Part shown: positions 33,368 to 46,039 of the stretch, piece after piece
Position numbering within the stretch: position 1 is the stretch's first letter
Layout: each line of letters begins with the position of its first letter
DNA from: Onthophagus taurus
Lineage: Eukaryota; Arthropoda; Insecta; Coleoptera; Scarabaeidae
NCBI RefSeq assembly: GCF_036711975.1
Contig: NC_091966.1
Span: 7,323,501-7,387,500 of the forward strand
Direction: 5' to 3'
DNA length: 64,000 bases
Made by a program: the position numbers and the translations under genes
Notes under the pieces: model-generated
What the model was told of the DNA's origin: nothing
The model's database searches: none
The model's input: only the letters and a program-made list of their open reading frames with translations

Positions 33368-36300
33368 TTAAATAAAAAGAGCTAAACTTAACCCGATTAA
33401 AGCCAACCCACTTAATCTATGAATTACTCCAGAATTATCTGCAATCATTAAATAAGTTTATTTAATTCTATTTATGTATTTTTATTACTAACCTGGTAGT
33501 AAATGGGAATAAAATATCAGGTGATAATCAGTATCTGGAATCCATAATTCGCATATAAACTGCGTTTGATTTTTAATCTCAGTTTTGAGATATTTGTAAC
33601 TACTGGTAACATTTAGCAAGCCATCGTGGTTATAACCTATGGCATCATCGTCACCTTCGCTAGATTCACGATTGTTATCGTCGTTATCATCATAATCTTC
33701 AATTCTAGTCAAATTACTGGAAATACACAAAATTAAATTATAATGAATTTTATTGTGTATTCTTTTATTTACCTTCCTTTCACAAAAATATTCATAACAG
33801 GTTCTGGATAAACACCATACGCTGCACAAATGTACATCTCAGAATCCGCCAAATGAATAAATTCAACATTTTCAGCTTTTCCTGAAATATAAAGATTAAT
33901 TATGAATTAATCGATTTTTATAATACTTACTGTAAACAACTAATTTTTTGGATTTTCGATCTTCGCTTATCATGCTGGATACCACACAAGTATAATTTCC
34001 AGTTATTTCTGAGCTGATTTTATTAATTTTCAAAGCTCGGTGTTTTTTAAATGGATCTTCGGAAGCGTTGTAGCTCAAATCGATTAATGATTTAAAACGT
34101 TTTGCAACAATTTGTGGTTTTCTGCTCACTATCCACTGATAAATCATGCGTCCATCGCCTGGGATGTTACCTTCTTGAAAGAACCATTTTATTACCAAAG
34201 TGTCTTTGTCTTCCTCTCCCAGCGAATAATCACAATCCAAAATTACCTCGTCGGTTGTGTTGTATTCTATGCCATCCGGAATTTTTAAATTTTTAATTTT
34301 TATTTTTGCAGATACTAAAAGAAAAAAAGAATGTAAATTTGGTGTAGTTAGGATTAAATAAAAATTAAAACGTGTTATTTTCTCTTTCCGCTTCTTAGAT
34401 TTAGATAATGATATCGTGCAGTACTTTATAGTTAGAGTCTGTGTTATAGGTGAACGTACCTTAACTTCTAAGAAATTGGATATAATTAAAAAAAAAATTT
34501 AGAATGAAATAAACTTTGTCATAATACATAAAATTGTTTTGTAGTAATACAAATCCAATGATTCGTAACCCCATAATCTTAAATTAAAAATAGCTTATTA
34601 CATATTTCTTAAATTAGACTTAGTGTTGGATATGTGCCAATCGAAGCCTAAATTTGATTTTTGTAAAATCCAAAATACAAAATCTATTAATTTTGTTGTT
34701 TATTTTCTTTATTCATTATTAATAATCATTATTACAACATGTGTCATGTTAAACATAGTATTTTATTACCGTACTTAATTAGAGGTCAAGTTTAGAGCCA
34801 AATATAATAAATAAATCCTTAAAATATCCTAACAAACCGAACCGTTAGAGATCGGGTTGAAATATCCACATCGACTATTATAAATGAAATGCCAAACCAA
34901 GCGGAATCGGTGAATGTAAAATTTTTGTAAAGGGCTTTGATTGAAACCTCCCAGTGCTGTCATATGCTTTTCGACTCCATATGTCACGGAATATCCGGTG
35001 GGAATATTTAATATCCGGTAGGAATCCTACGGTGAGTGAACACTCTCCTTTGTATGAGTACAATGTTGTTTTCTTTATTTTGAAACAAAATTTATAATAG
35101 AAAGTAAAAACGTTTCGAAAATCCTTTATCTTATATTTCTAATAATTACGCCACAATATAGCTTGGATTCTGTTGGAATTGGATTTTCAGTCTTACATCA
35201 TAAGTAAATAAACGCAATCAATAAATCAATCAGAGTCAATCTCGTGATTGCAAATTTTGAGGAAAATGTATTCGAAGCAAAAAGTTCAAAGATTTAGACT
35301 TCTTCATCTTATTCAAATTTGAGATTCCAACTGAATGTTTTTAGAAAACTACTTTAGTAAATTGTTGGGTTATACAGGGTGATTCATTAGCTCTATGACA
35401 AACTTTGGCAGATGAAAGGTGATGCGATTCTAAGGAAAAAATGTTATATGAATATGGGTCCGATTCATTTTGGTTAAAGAGTTACAAGCCTTTGAAAATT
35501 TTACACAGTTTAATAGGCAAATGAAAATGTAACATAAAAAATAAGTTTAAAAATTACAAAAATTGTTCGAAATGTCCGCCTTCAGCTTGAATGCACGCTT
35601 CACATCGACGAAGTAAAGATTTGCAACAATCGCAACAATAATTATGAAACACAAATACAGAGTTGGCTGTGATAACAAAGCTGAGTTCTTTATGTCAAAC
35701 ATTTCAATTTACTCTATTCTGTGTGTTTCAAAGTTTATAATTGTCAGAGTTTTGATCGAAAACGAAAATGCATGTATTTACGACTGAAGAATATGCAGAT
35801 ATTGTTTTTGTATACGGGCTTTGTAACGGAAACAGCAAGAGAATACCTTCGTAGGTTTCCAAATAGACATCAACCTGTCCATACAGTGTTTAGTGCATCA
35901 TTTCGCAGACTGAGAGAAACAGGTAACCCCGCTCCACTACATTCCGTTCGTCCCCATGATGTGAATGTACAAAATGAAGAACGTGTTATTGATGTAGTAC
36001 TTGACGACCCTTCAATTAGTACTCGGCGTATAGCGAGCATGTTACAAATATCCCAAAGTTTTGTATGGCGTGTATTGAATCGAGGAATGTTACATCCGTT
36101 TCATCGCCAAAATGTTCAAGCATTACATCCTGGAGATACTGAGCAACGCTTAGCATTTTGCCACTGGATTATTCAGCAACATGCTCAAAATAATAACTTA
36201 ATTTCCCAAGTTCTGTGGTCTGATGAAGCGTGTTTCACTAGGGACGGCATAAATAATTATCATAACGAACATGTGTGGTCCTTGCAAAATCCACATGCAA

Positions 36301-39300
36301 TTAGACCAGGAAGATTTCAGCAACGGTTTAGTGTAAACGTTTGGGGTGGCATTTTTAACAATTCTTTGCTACCTGTATGGGTGATAAATGAACGCTTAAA
36401 TGCAAATATGTACAGAAATTTCTTGGGACATAACCTTTTCGATTTTATCGACGACGTACCACTTAACATCGTTCAAAATATGTGGTATCAGCACGATGGT
36501 GCACCACCACATCGAGGAAGAGAAGTCATCGCTTGGTTACATGAACATTTTCCAAACAAATGGATTGGCAATGGAGGTCCAGTAGTCTGGCCACCACGAT
36601 CCCCAGATCTAAATCCGCTGGATTATTATTTCTGGGGACACATGAAGCAGCTTGTGTACCATGTAGAAATTACTACCCGTCAGCAACTACTGGACAGAAT
36701 TCAAGATGCAGCTAATAGCATACGGAATGATCCAAATATCATACGTCGTGTGATAGAATCTTTACTTCGTCGATGTGAGGCGTGCATTCAAGCTGAAGGC
36801 GCACATTTCGAACAATTTTTGTAATTTTTAAACTTATTTTTTATGTTACATTTTCATTTGCCTATTAAACTGTGTAAAATTTTCAAAGGCTTATAACTCT
36901 TTAACCAAAATGAATCGGACCCATATTCATATAACATTTTTTCCTTAGAATCGCATCACCTTTCATCTGCCAAAGTTTGTCATAGAGCTAATGAACACCC
37001 TGTATAGGTTATACGATAATACTACAGGAAGTAAGAGCTACTTTCTCAAATTAGCGCGATTTCTCAACGTATCTTTGTTATAATCCAATGTTATAAGATA
37101 AACATTAACATTACACATAAATCAAATCTTTCAGATTAAACGTCAAATATGAAACTAGAAAAGTAATATGTTGGAAATCTAAGTGAAAATGATTTCAAAG
37201 ATGCCTGCAAATTAGAACAACGGAAAATTACACGCTATACTGTTTTTGGGTGGCTACACTTGGCTACACTTTTGTGTACTCGTTTCGTTAGTGGCATGCA
37301 TCTGAAAGTGTTTACTTGAACTTTCTTCCTTCAATTTGTTCAACTTAAAAATGTACTCCAAGAAAATATGCACTTCAAATTGCAACAGCTCATGATAGTC
37401 TTCTACAATCATAATTTTATTAATACCAAATTCAAACTAGATTCTATCTTGGGAAAGACTCCCTTTTCGTTTAGCAATGGTATATTATGGTATAATAACT
37501 TGGACGTCACCAGATGATAAAACACAAAACCAAATAGATCATATGGGTGGAACATGAGGTGGGACTTTCTAACCAAACTAAATTATTTAGAGTATACAGA
37601 CATACAAACAAAACTAAACAAAAGGATAGAATGGTGGGCAAGTAACAGGCACGTAGGGTTAGAGATGAAATCAAAGAAAACATCAGTTAGCGCATCACCA
37701 TAGACAACGCGCAACCACTTACTATATACAGCGAGAACATACAGGAGGTCGAAGAGTTCTGCTACTTAAGCAATATGGTAACAAAACACGGAGGAACAGA
37801 AGTGGACGTGGCGCAAATAATAAAGAAAGCCAAACAAATGTTTGGAATGTTCCTTCCAACTATCCAGGAAAACCAAGTTGCGCATATTAATCACCAGCAT
37901 AAAATTTACCTACAATCTGCGAAACAGCCACTAAATTGGAACGGCCGAGGACAACATAGAGGAGGACTTTAAAGGAGTTGGACGGACAAAGAAAGACATG
38001 GGGAGAAGTCAAGTTGGTGGCACTGAAGAGAGGCCAATGGAAAATGTTTGTCCATTTAAGTGGTAAATGTAATAACATCATTTGTTTGTTTTATGATTGA
38101 TCAGCAGGGCACGGAACTTTTGTAACAAAACGATTTCCCCCCTCCACTAAAACGATTTTCTCAATAAAAAAAATATATATATAAATTTTTTTTTGAGGTT
38201 ATTGATCAAATCAAAAATTTTTATTAACAAAATTTGTTTAGAATTACCTCAGGAACAGTGTTTGTTAATAAAATTTTTTGCTAACTTAAAATTTTAATTT
38301 CCCTCTGAATAGTATAAAAATTAATATTTTTGAGGTTATATCCTTATTGTTGATTTAATCAAAAAATGTTGTTAACAAAATTTGTTTAGAATTACTTCAG
38401 GAACAGTGTTTGTTAATACAATTTTTTGCTAACTTGAAATTTTAATTTCCCTCTGAATAGTATGCCATCAAAATTAATTATCTCAACAATTATTGTTTTT
38501 ATTAAAAAATGTTTTAAATAAAATTTGTTTCAATTTCGATTTTGAATCAATTATCTTAATAACAAATTTTTACATCTCTATTAATTAAGCATCTAAGTGT
38601 AATTATGTATAAAAATTTTAAAATTATTATTTTGAGGTTATCTCCTTAATTATTGATTAAATCAAAAAAAATTGTTGACAAAGTTTGTTTAGAATTGTTT
38701 CAGGAACAATTTTTATAATACAATTTTTTTCTAACTTGAAATTTTAATTTCCCACTGAACAGTATGCTACAAAAATTAATGTTTTTGAGGTTATATCCTT
38801 ATTGTTGATTTAATCAAAAAAATGTTGTTAACAAAATTTGTTTAGAATTACTTCAGGAACAGCGTTTGTTAATACAATGTTTTGCTATCTTGAAATTTTA
38901 ATTTCCCTCTGAATAGTATAAAAATTAATATCTTTGAGGTTATATCCTTATTGTTGATTTAATCAAAAAAATGTTGTTAACAAAATTTGTTTAGAATTAC
39001 TTCAGGAACAGCGTTTGTTAATACAATTTTTTGCTAACTTGAAATTTTAATTTCCCTCTGAATAGTATAAAAATTAATATTTTTGAGGTTATATCCTTAT
39101 TGTTGATTTAATCAAAAAAAATTGTTGACAAACTTTGTTTAGAATTGTTTCAGGAACAGTGTTTATTAATACAATTTTTTGCTAACTTGAAATTTTAATT
39201 TCCCACTGAACAGTATGCTGTTCTTTTAATCAAGATTTTGTGAGAACGAGTGGAAGGGGGAAATCGTATCGTTTTGTTACAAAAGTTCCGTGCCCTGTTG

Positions 39301-42300
39301 ATCAGATATAAAAGTTTGTTGAGTAATGGCGTGAAGAAATTTTACTCTTGAAGTTTGTTAAATTCTTAGAAGTTTGAGCTTTCTAAACCTCTAAACTTTG
39401 TTTTATTAGAAATAGCGTCAATTAACGTTATTGACGCCAGATTATTTGCTTGGAGAGTTCGGTTTTTCTTAAAAAATCGTGTAAATTTATACAAGTATCT
39501 GTATAATACTCTATACCACTATTAATACAAATTCTTGTAGACCGTTTCAACAACAAAAGTATTGGTTTTTGTAAAACGTTAAATATTAAGAATATAATCT
39601 CAAATGCATTTTATCAAATACAGTAGAGCCTCAATAATCCGAACCGCACTAATCCGAATGCCCAAAAAGCAAAAATTAAATTTCTTTTGTAAAAGTAATT
39701 TTTTTGTGAATTCTTTTGTATCCAATACTTGTGTTTTCAACTATTTAGCAGCAAGATTTGATAATCCGAACAATTTGATAATCTGAACCACCTTCGGTCC
39801 CAATTAATTCGGATTAACGAGGTTCTACTGTATCTAAATCCTTCTTCATCTATTGTTATATACTCTTCTCATTTCTCTACGTTCTTGAAAATCAGAGTAG
39901 CTTGCTGAGGAAATGTATACAAAAAGAATCAAGATAATCAATTTATTTTTCGAGCACAATTCGTTGGGCAAGTATTTATGGAGAATAATAATGATATGAA
40001 CAATCCTATCAAACTAGCATCAAGCTAGCAAACTATTTAATGTCCGAAACATTAAAACTTACGAAGAAAGCAAAGTTAAACTAACAAGCTGAAGGAACTT
40101 ATAATAATATGCAGTAGCCTCATAAACGACGTGACGTGAGAGACTCTAGCACTACATTTAGAGAACATGTTGCAAAAATCGTAGTAAAATTCGTCAATGG
40201 AAAGTATGGTTGCAATTTAATTGCAATTATCTGTTTGATGTAAACATGGGAAGATAAATTATTTAATTAAATTGTGTCTTTGACACTGAATATAATCATC
40301 AAGCCATTTTTCAGAAATTCACTTCCATCAACCACCTATAATGTTTTTAGTTGCCTGCACTTAGCTACACATTAGTTAAAAAATTAAGATAATACTCAAA
40401 ATGATACATCACATATGACTGAAAATTAGGTGATAAGAAAGCTGTTCTTTTAAACGAACACAAACAGTGAGTGAAAAGGCTTCAAGAATTAGCATAAACA
40501 AATAAATCAAATTTTTATTTTCTTTATCTGGTTACATTATTACTTTCTCCAATCCCTCCACTGTTTTTACGAACCGTTCTTACTGACCAAGCTGCTATTC
40601 ATTTTTAAAGACTAGAATTTATGTCTTTTATGAAAAAAGGCGATTTTTTCATACAAAATCATCCAAGCAGAAAATGCTCTATCATCTTAACAATAAAATT
40701 ATTAAAGTAGTATAGTTCTACTGTTGTCTTCATCATTTGTGTTTTGAAAAATATTATATAGTATTATAAATATAGTATGTTGCAAATAGGAATGTATAAA
40801 TAAAAGTAAGCTTCATTCATCACATACATGTAATTTATATGAAATTCTGCATCAAAATCCCTTAACAGCATTAAAGATATGAGCAGCATAAGTGTCAAAA
40901 TCAATATGCATTTTAAACTTAAATCATAGTATGTAATGTCAAGTTTTTAGGATTCTTGCCCCCACTTTTTCCATGAGAGTATCGCAAGTATTTCATAACT
41001 ATGCTCATATCATATCTGCAAAGAACAATCAAAGTAGCGGAATGAAAGGGGAGAATCGGCTTTATATTAGCTGGCGTATAAAAATAGTATCACACTACCT
41101 GAAGAAGCTAAAATTTGGTATTTGATGGTAAATATTGTTTTCTCGACAGGTGACAAAATTTATTGTGCTTCAAAATGGAAAGATATACGTTGGATTTAAC
41201 TTAACGTGAATTTTGGAATAAATATCCGAACCCTGTGGCGCCTGCATCTCAAACAATTCGACGTTTGGTGACTCCACTTGAAGACTCAACCCGAGTTCGG
41301 ACACCATATGGACGACCTAGAATAAACGGATCACTTGTGAACATCTAAGCTATGAATGATAATGTCGAAGAGGATCCATCAACATTGAAAAAATGATAAG
41401 CGATGATTCTAAAGAAGCTCCATCCATACATATAGAAAACCAACTGGAAAATGAGCAACCTGAGGTTCTCAACTACCATACAGCTGGAATAGTGGTCAAA
41501 ATGGTTTGAGAGACAACATTCAAGTCCTTTTATAATGTTTTGCCCGTAATGATTACACATGGTATATTTCAATTGTTAACCTTTGCGTTAATTGCAAAGA
41601 TTGTCACATTATCATCATCTACGACATCTTTCGGTTATTCTCTTTCTCGTTTACAACACATTAAAGCAAATAGAATATCAATATTTATGATGACGATTTA
41701 TGTTCAAAGAAATTCTAATTGGGACTCTAGTTTAGAAGAGAACACTTGGACACAATACATTACTGATTTGGCGACGAGTTAAATCTACGTGTATATGAAC
41801 GAAGTTTCCACCAAATATGTATCCAACGAAGTGTATGATCCTCCTTCGTTTTTACACAATTCTCTACTTGATATCAGACCACAATCACACACAAGAGATG
41901 CGCTTCTTGTCTGGATGACCCACTCCCACTGGCTTACTTATCTAAACAATTCAAGGCAACCTCATTATGATCCATATCACTGACCAACATAATGATGCAG
42001 TATGAAAACTCACCGAATACATCTAGGAACACCTCACGATAATTGTGGATAGCCTTTCCTTCTTCAAAGATCAAGGGTTTTGCACACGCTAAAGAACGGA
42101 TCAGAAGGTATTGGGCAATCAACGCTTCACCTCGCCGATAAACCCGTGTATAATCACTTCAAATCCTACATCCAAGATTTCACGGAAAAATTCAGGAACG
42201 CTTGTACGAAAGCATCGAACCGTCGGCAAAATGGTTGTATTAACCCCATAAGTTATGGAAGACTGCAGATGGCCTTCATCTAAAGAAACTTCAAGACGTA

Positions 42301-43800
42301 GTATTTGCGTGAATAGAACCTTAACTGAGTAATCTTCTAAAAATTAAAATAAATAATCACAACATCTATGTTCTCTAGGCGAATTGTTATTAACGTCAAC
42401 ATCCTCGGAGGTGGATGCAAGCAGGATAAAACCTCTATATTAAACAGTAGGTAAAAGAGAGACATCTGATTCTCAAAAAAAAAAAATGCATTCCATGATA
42501 AATTAAAACGTCTTGTTTATCATATTAAGTTTCTCAAATATTTTCCACTTTATGATTTATATTATCAATTGCTGTTACCAAAAACTTTATTTTTGGAAAT
42601 ATTGATTAAATTTTGATATTGACCTTTAACCCTAGAAAGATACTCTGCGCATTTAAAGTGTCTGTTTTGTATACAAATAAATATAAACACATACATGGGT
42701 CAATTTTAAGCATGATTATCTTTTATGTACATCACAATATGATTATCTTTCTAGGGTTAATTGTTGTTATGATACAAAAGCTTTAATCGTTATCGGCAAT
42801 CCATTACACAATTTTATTAAAGAAAATGCCGTCATTCAAACTCAATGCAAAAAATGTAGAATATGGAACAAGCTATGTTCAGATATTTCAATTTCTCAGT
42901 AAAACATTCAAGATATTCCTTTGATGCGGTATGTTATGTATGTTCCAACGAGAAAAGAATCTCAAGTACGAACAGAACAATTTTTAAAGTAGACGCCAAC
43001 AATCTTTCTTGGCAACTTCTTTCAATTCACCAACCCTATTTTTAAACTTTGCTGTATGCATTGCAATATCCACTTAGAGATAGATTAATAATTAACGAAA
43101 ATTTGAAGTAATAAGCTTATTTTAAATGAATTTAGAAGTTCTAGTTTTAAGTTAATGGAAATAAACAACAGTTAAAGTTAAAATCATGTTGAATGATTAC
43201 TCAAGTTAAAAGAAAATAAACCGTTCTTTAGTATGTGGTTTATCTACAGAATAAATTGTACGACGCGTGTATTTCCGTTGGCACGTGCCTTTGTAGGGGA
43301 TCAAAACCCAAAGAACCGGAACCCCGCACCAGTGCTTTTTAATTCCTTCCTACAAGGTACTGTGTTACCGTCGTAACGTCTCGTAACGGCCTATGGAGCA
43401 ACAGATGGTTCGAGGATCGTTCAAATGAAACGGCGAGTGCTGCATAAATTTAATTAGAAACTACTATGTACTGAATGTATGATGACTGAAAATTTTTGGC
43501 AACCGAAATGAAGCAAAACCTCCTTTTCACTTCGACAAAACGCTCAACATCTCCACAAACTAATAGAAAACCTTCACAAGAAACCAGAAAATCGTCTATT
43601 GCCAAAAAACTATTTTCGTAACCATTAATTCGAATCTAAAAATAATGATTACTTTTTTACATAGTCAGTTCAAATTTTTAATTCTACTCAAAAACAAAAT
43701 ACCAAAATTATACAATTAAATAAATCAAACTAAAATTCATAACTCTTTACTTACCAAATAAACAAAATTGGATAAACACCAAAATTTCCAAAATTCTCAT
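33368..43800 (-). CDS. Immunoglobulin-domain cell-surface protein with GPI-type tail (5 coding exons, 277 aa)
   Basis: Exons (minus, 5' to 3'): 43800-43755, 34314-33931, 33881-33773, 33716-33493, 33438-33368. All introns are GT-AG and the phases fit. Exon 1 encodes MRILEILVFIQFCLF, a signal peptide joined to GVSAKIKIK. Exon 2 is an Ig fold: ILDCDYSLGE, a WFFQEGNIPG strand and ITGNYTCVVSS. Exons 3-4 hold a second Ig-like region (SEMYICAAYG ... TQFICELWIP) with an acidic insert DYDDNDDNN. The last exon ends in SGLALIGLSLALFI and stop, a short hydrophobic tail without a cytoplasmic part, fitting GPI attachment. It is probably an adhesion or recognition protein. I do not recognise the family and do not assign it to Beat. 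The 9.4-kb first intron is full of transposons. Confidence 0.75.
34320..35374. other. Ig-gene intron 1 (part), AT-rich, nothing recognised
   Basis: Intronic sequence between exon 2 and the mariner element. A small direct echo AATATCCGGTGGGAATATT / AATATCCGGTAGGAATCC lies near 34990-35025. No gene. Confidence 0.4.
35375..37002 (+). mobile_element. Full-length Tc1/mariner-superfamily element, 1.63 kb, about 240-bp TIRs
   Basis: The ends CAGGGTGATTCATTAGCTCT and its mirror are flanked by TA. The inverted repeats extend about 240 bp with high identity. They include the transposase C-terminal codons: the right TIR encodes the RRCEACIQAEGAHFEQFL end, and its inverted copy lies near 35565-35625. 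The transposase frame is almost complete. The tight TIR identity suggests a recent insertion. Confidence 0.9.
35768..36824 (+). pseudogene. Mariner-type transposase with an N-terminal frameshift
   Basis: A DDD transposase that cuts and pastes the element. Most of it is open: helix-turn-helix around STRRIASMLQISQSFVWRV, first catalytic Asp in LWSDEACFT, second in MWYQHDGAPPH, third in PPRSPDLNPLDYYFWGH, with 36 residues between the last two. A long frame can be opened from an ATG at 35721, but its first 35 or so residues do not look like transposase. The expected N-terminus (MHVFTTEEYADIVFVYG) reads from ATG 35768 in another frame and joins the main frame near 35830-35840, implying a one-base indel. 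The copy is therefore probably not functional. Confidence 0.8.
37480..38050 (+). pseudogene. LINE relic, RT C-terminal region
   Basis: Pieces: DDKTQNQIDHIWVE (endonuclease-type N.QIDHI box), then MVTKHGGTEVDVAQIIKKAK and QMFGMFLPTIQENQ (RT tail, YLGS.VTKDGGTE.DV..RI.KA..AF). Stops and joins between them show a rearranged dead copy. Intronic to the Ig gene, antisense. Confidence 0.6.
38105..39297. mobile_element. hAT-type MITE carrying a tandem minisatellite
   Basis: The ends CAGGGCACGGAACTTTTG and the exact inverse are flanked by the perfect 8-bp duplication TTGATCAG (38097-38104 and 39298-39305), so hAT-type. TIRs continue about 35 bp through GTAACAAAACGAT and into AAATCG/GGGGG runs. The interior is about seven tandem units of about 150 bp, each with GAGGTTATATCCTTATTG, AACAAAATTTGTTTAGAATT and TCAGGAACAG. 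Units start near 38190, 38327, 38632, 38784, 38932 and 39081. No transposase. Confidence 0.9.
39621..39830. mobile_element. 210-bp Tigger-like MITE
   Basis: The left end CAGTAGAGCCTCAATAATCC and the inverted right end CAGTAGAACCTCGTTAATCC are flanked by TA. Inner ATAATCCGAAC words repeat. This terminus is the familiar pogo/Tigger type (CAGTAGAACCTCGATAATCC), recalled from general knowledge. Confidence 0.85.
39840..43750. other. Ig-gene intron 1 (part), mostly unrecognised
   Basis: AT-rich to about 41.1 kb. At 41175-41335 the plus strand gives PNPVAPASQTIRRLVTPLED and RTPYGRPRING, like the helix-turn-helix end of a Tc1/mariner transposase, as a broken fragment. From 41.4 to 43.0 kb several short open frames show no family I recognise. 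A block near 43260-43440 is richer in CG and may be regulatory, since it lies 300-540 bases inside the intron from exon 1. Confidence 0.4.
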
Positions 43801-44059
43801 CTTCAAAAACATTAAAATTTTTATATAATAATCCCAAAACGTTTAAATTAATTTTTTTTTTTTGGTAAATTCACTTTCACTACACACTCAAGAACGGTCT
43901 CATTCGAAAATTGGCGGTTAAATAGTGCATACAGGTAAAACCACCCTAACGCTAACGATGCTTGAGGTACACTGAAGCTATTTTAATGCACCAAAAACCA
44001 TCGCACGTGCTCGTCGAAGCATACAGTTGAGTCCATCGCGAGCAGTGGCCGTGGTCAGC

Positions 44060-44105
44060 ACGTTCCGTCTTTCTTTACCCGTCTGAAAAGCGTATAAATA
44101 ACGAT
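44060..44105 (-). promoter_or_regulatory. Candidate core promoter of the Ig-domain gene
   Basis: On the minus strand TTATTTATACGC (a TATA-like box near 44090-44101) lies about 300 bases upstream of the exon 1 ATG. GC-richer sequence containing GACTCAACTG (initiator-like) follows. It is placed by position and composition only. Confidence 0.3.
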
Positions 44106-44109
44106 AACA

Positions 44110-44689
44110 CTATACGGAGCCATCGCGTATCTGCCAGACAATACCGCTTCGGTGTTATCATGTTACAACTTTGAGATTTACAAACAAACATTTTACACAT
44201 TCTATTTTCTCTATTTCCTTTTTTTATTATTTTGAAAGATTTTCAATGAAAAATATATAAATAGCAAATATATTTGTATAGAAATAGATACTTCATTCTT
44301 AATTTATATTGTTTATATATAATTTCCATCAAACTTGACATAACTCATCTCGGAGATGCTTTGATTCTGTACCTCCAAAATTTCTATAATATTATTTTAA
44401 ACCGAACGGTGTTTAGATTGCTTCTCAGCTGCTTAAAGAAACTGAAAGCTAACTTAACTGATTAATGTAGACTTGGTGGAAAGGAAAATTGTTTTAATAA
44501 ACCCAATGGCAATGTAAAACTGTTACCCCATAACTTGTAATAGAAATGTCTCCAACGTCATCGGAGAGGTACTTCATCGATGAACTAAAGTTTACGAATT
44601 GAAATCAATTCAGAAAAGTACGTGTGAAATGCAGAGTGACGTAACCAACAACGAGTTGCAACGTTTGGCTAGATAAGAAAAAAGGGATT
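44110..44689. other. AT-rich intergenic DNA
   Basis: No gene or repeat recognised. Confidence 0.4.
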
Positions 44690-46036
44690 GAAACACATCT
44701 GTTTGCTTAAACAACTCTAAGACTGTCGCTAAGAATAGTAAATGGTTAGAAATGGCAGTAAAAAAAGTTGAATCAAAGCAGAAGAGGACTGCAATGCAAA
44801 AATATCTATTTAATTGCAGAACTCAGCAGAGAAAAAGGAAAAGAACACACCTATGTGGCAAAAAAATTCTGGTTAGCTGGTCACGCCAATAAAATGAAGA
44901 CCACACGAATGATCCAGTGCGTCCTCTTAGGATTGCTAAGCCCTTTTCTCCATGGATAACACCCAATATTATGATAATGAGGAAGATCAGAGAACAGGCT
45001 CTGTGTAAATTTAGGAGAACAAGACATTATTTGGTTACATTGACAATACGTCGTGAAAAAAAAGCTTATTTCAATAGTACATTTAATGATATGGACGTGT
45101 AGAGTAGTTGGAGGCTTTTAAATAGGTTGAATATCGAGAAAAAGTCCAGGCCAATTATTCCTCCACACCTGCATGATGTCAATTGTGCCACCGCCTTAAT
45201 TAACGTCACTGATGATCTCTTGAAGGATTGCGATGATGGTCAGACTGGAGTGGTTGTGCTTCTAGATTACAGCAAGGCTTTTGACAAAGTCAACCACCGA
45301 ATGCTGTTATCCCTCTTGCATTATGTTGGTATATCTGATTCGACAGCTTCTTATCTGGCCGAATTCGGGTGGTGAAATTGGATGAGCAATTTTCGGCTCC
45401 CTTACCCGTGGGGGATGGTGTCCCTCAGGGAGCTTCGTTAGTTGGGGCTACTATTTACTCTGTACACTTCTCAACTGCCCAAATGCGCCGTATTTGACTT
45501 TTGAAGAGAGCACATTGCCTTGTCATGTACAAAATTAAACGCAGATCTTTTAGCACTCTCGGAGTACTCCGTCAAAATGGCACTAACACTTAATGCAACC
45601 AAATCAACAATAGTTACGTTTGGCAAGTTATCATCTCATAATGTCAATGTTTCATTGAATTGGTCGTGTCTCCGCAGGTAAGAAATTTGGGGGTCAAAAC
45701 ATTTATGCTGCCTCGGTGTTCTGACGTTGAAGCGAACGAATGTTATTATTTTATTTATTTATCTTTCTTTCTTTATAATTATTAAGAGAGGAATTTCGTA
45801 AGAGAGGAAAACGACATATGCTAAGAGTTCTAGGTGTTTGTTTTCTTATCTTGAATGTTTGATCGTTCAACTCCTGGTTGAGTAGAACAGATGACAGGAT
45901 CTTTGGAAACTGTTATCTGGACTTCGCCGTTTAACTGCATAAAGTTTCAGTCTGATGTTACATTATCGTACTCTGTATTTATTTTTTTTATCTTAGTTAT
46001 TGTTTGCTGTCAATAAAGTGGTTTTTATTATTATTA
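44690..46036 (+). pseudogene. Non-LTR retrotransposon relic (jockey-like RT) with 3' tail
   Basis: The frame 45127-45375 reads HDVNCATALINVTDDLLKDC and VVLLDYSKAFDKVNHRMLLS then LLHYVGISD, the RT block with LLD.SKAFD.V.H. Upstream, 44950-45100 gives RKIREQALCKFRRTRHY-like sequence preceding RT. Downstream a shifted VPQGASL (RT box) appears near 45420. The relic ends with AATAAAGTGG and a TTATTATTATT tail near 46010-46036, a LINE-like 3' end. Many disruptions. Confidence 0.65.
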
Positions 46037-46039
46037 TGC

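Noticed and set aside
41540..42283. Cluster of overlapping short frames
   Set aside because: No recognisable motif on either strand. The frames are too short and mutually inconsistent to call a gene.
33368..43800. Assignment of the Ig protein to the Beat family
   Set aside because: The two-Ig, GPI-type layout is similar, but I could not recognise the specific Beat sequence blocks.
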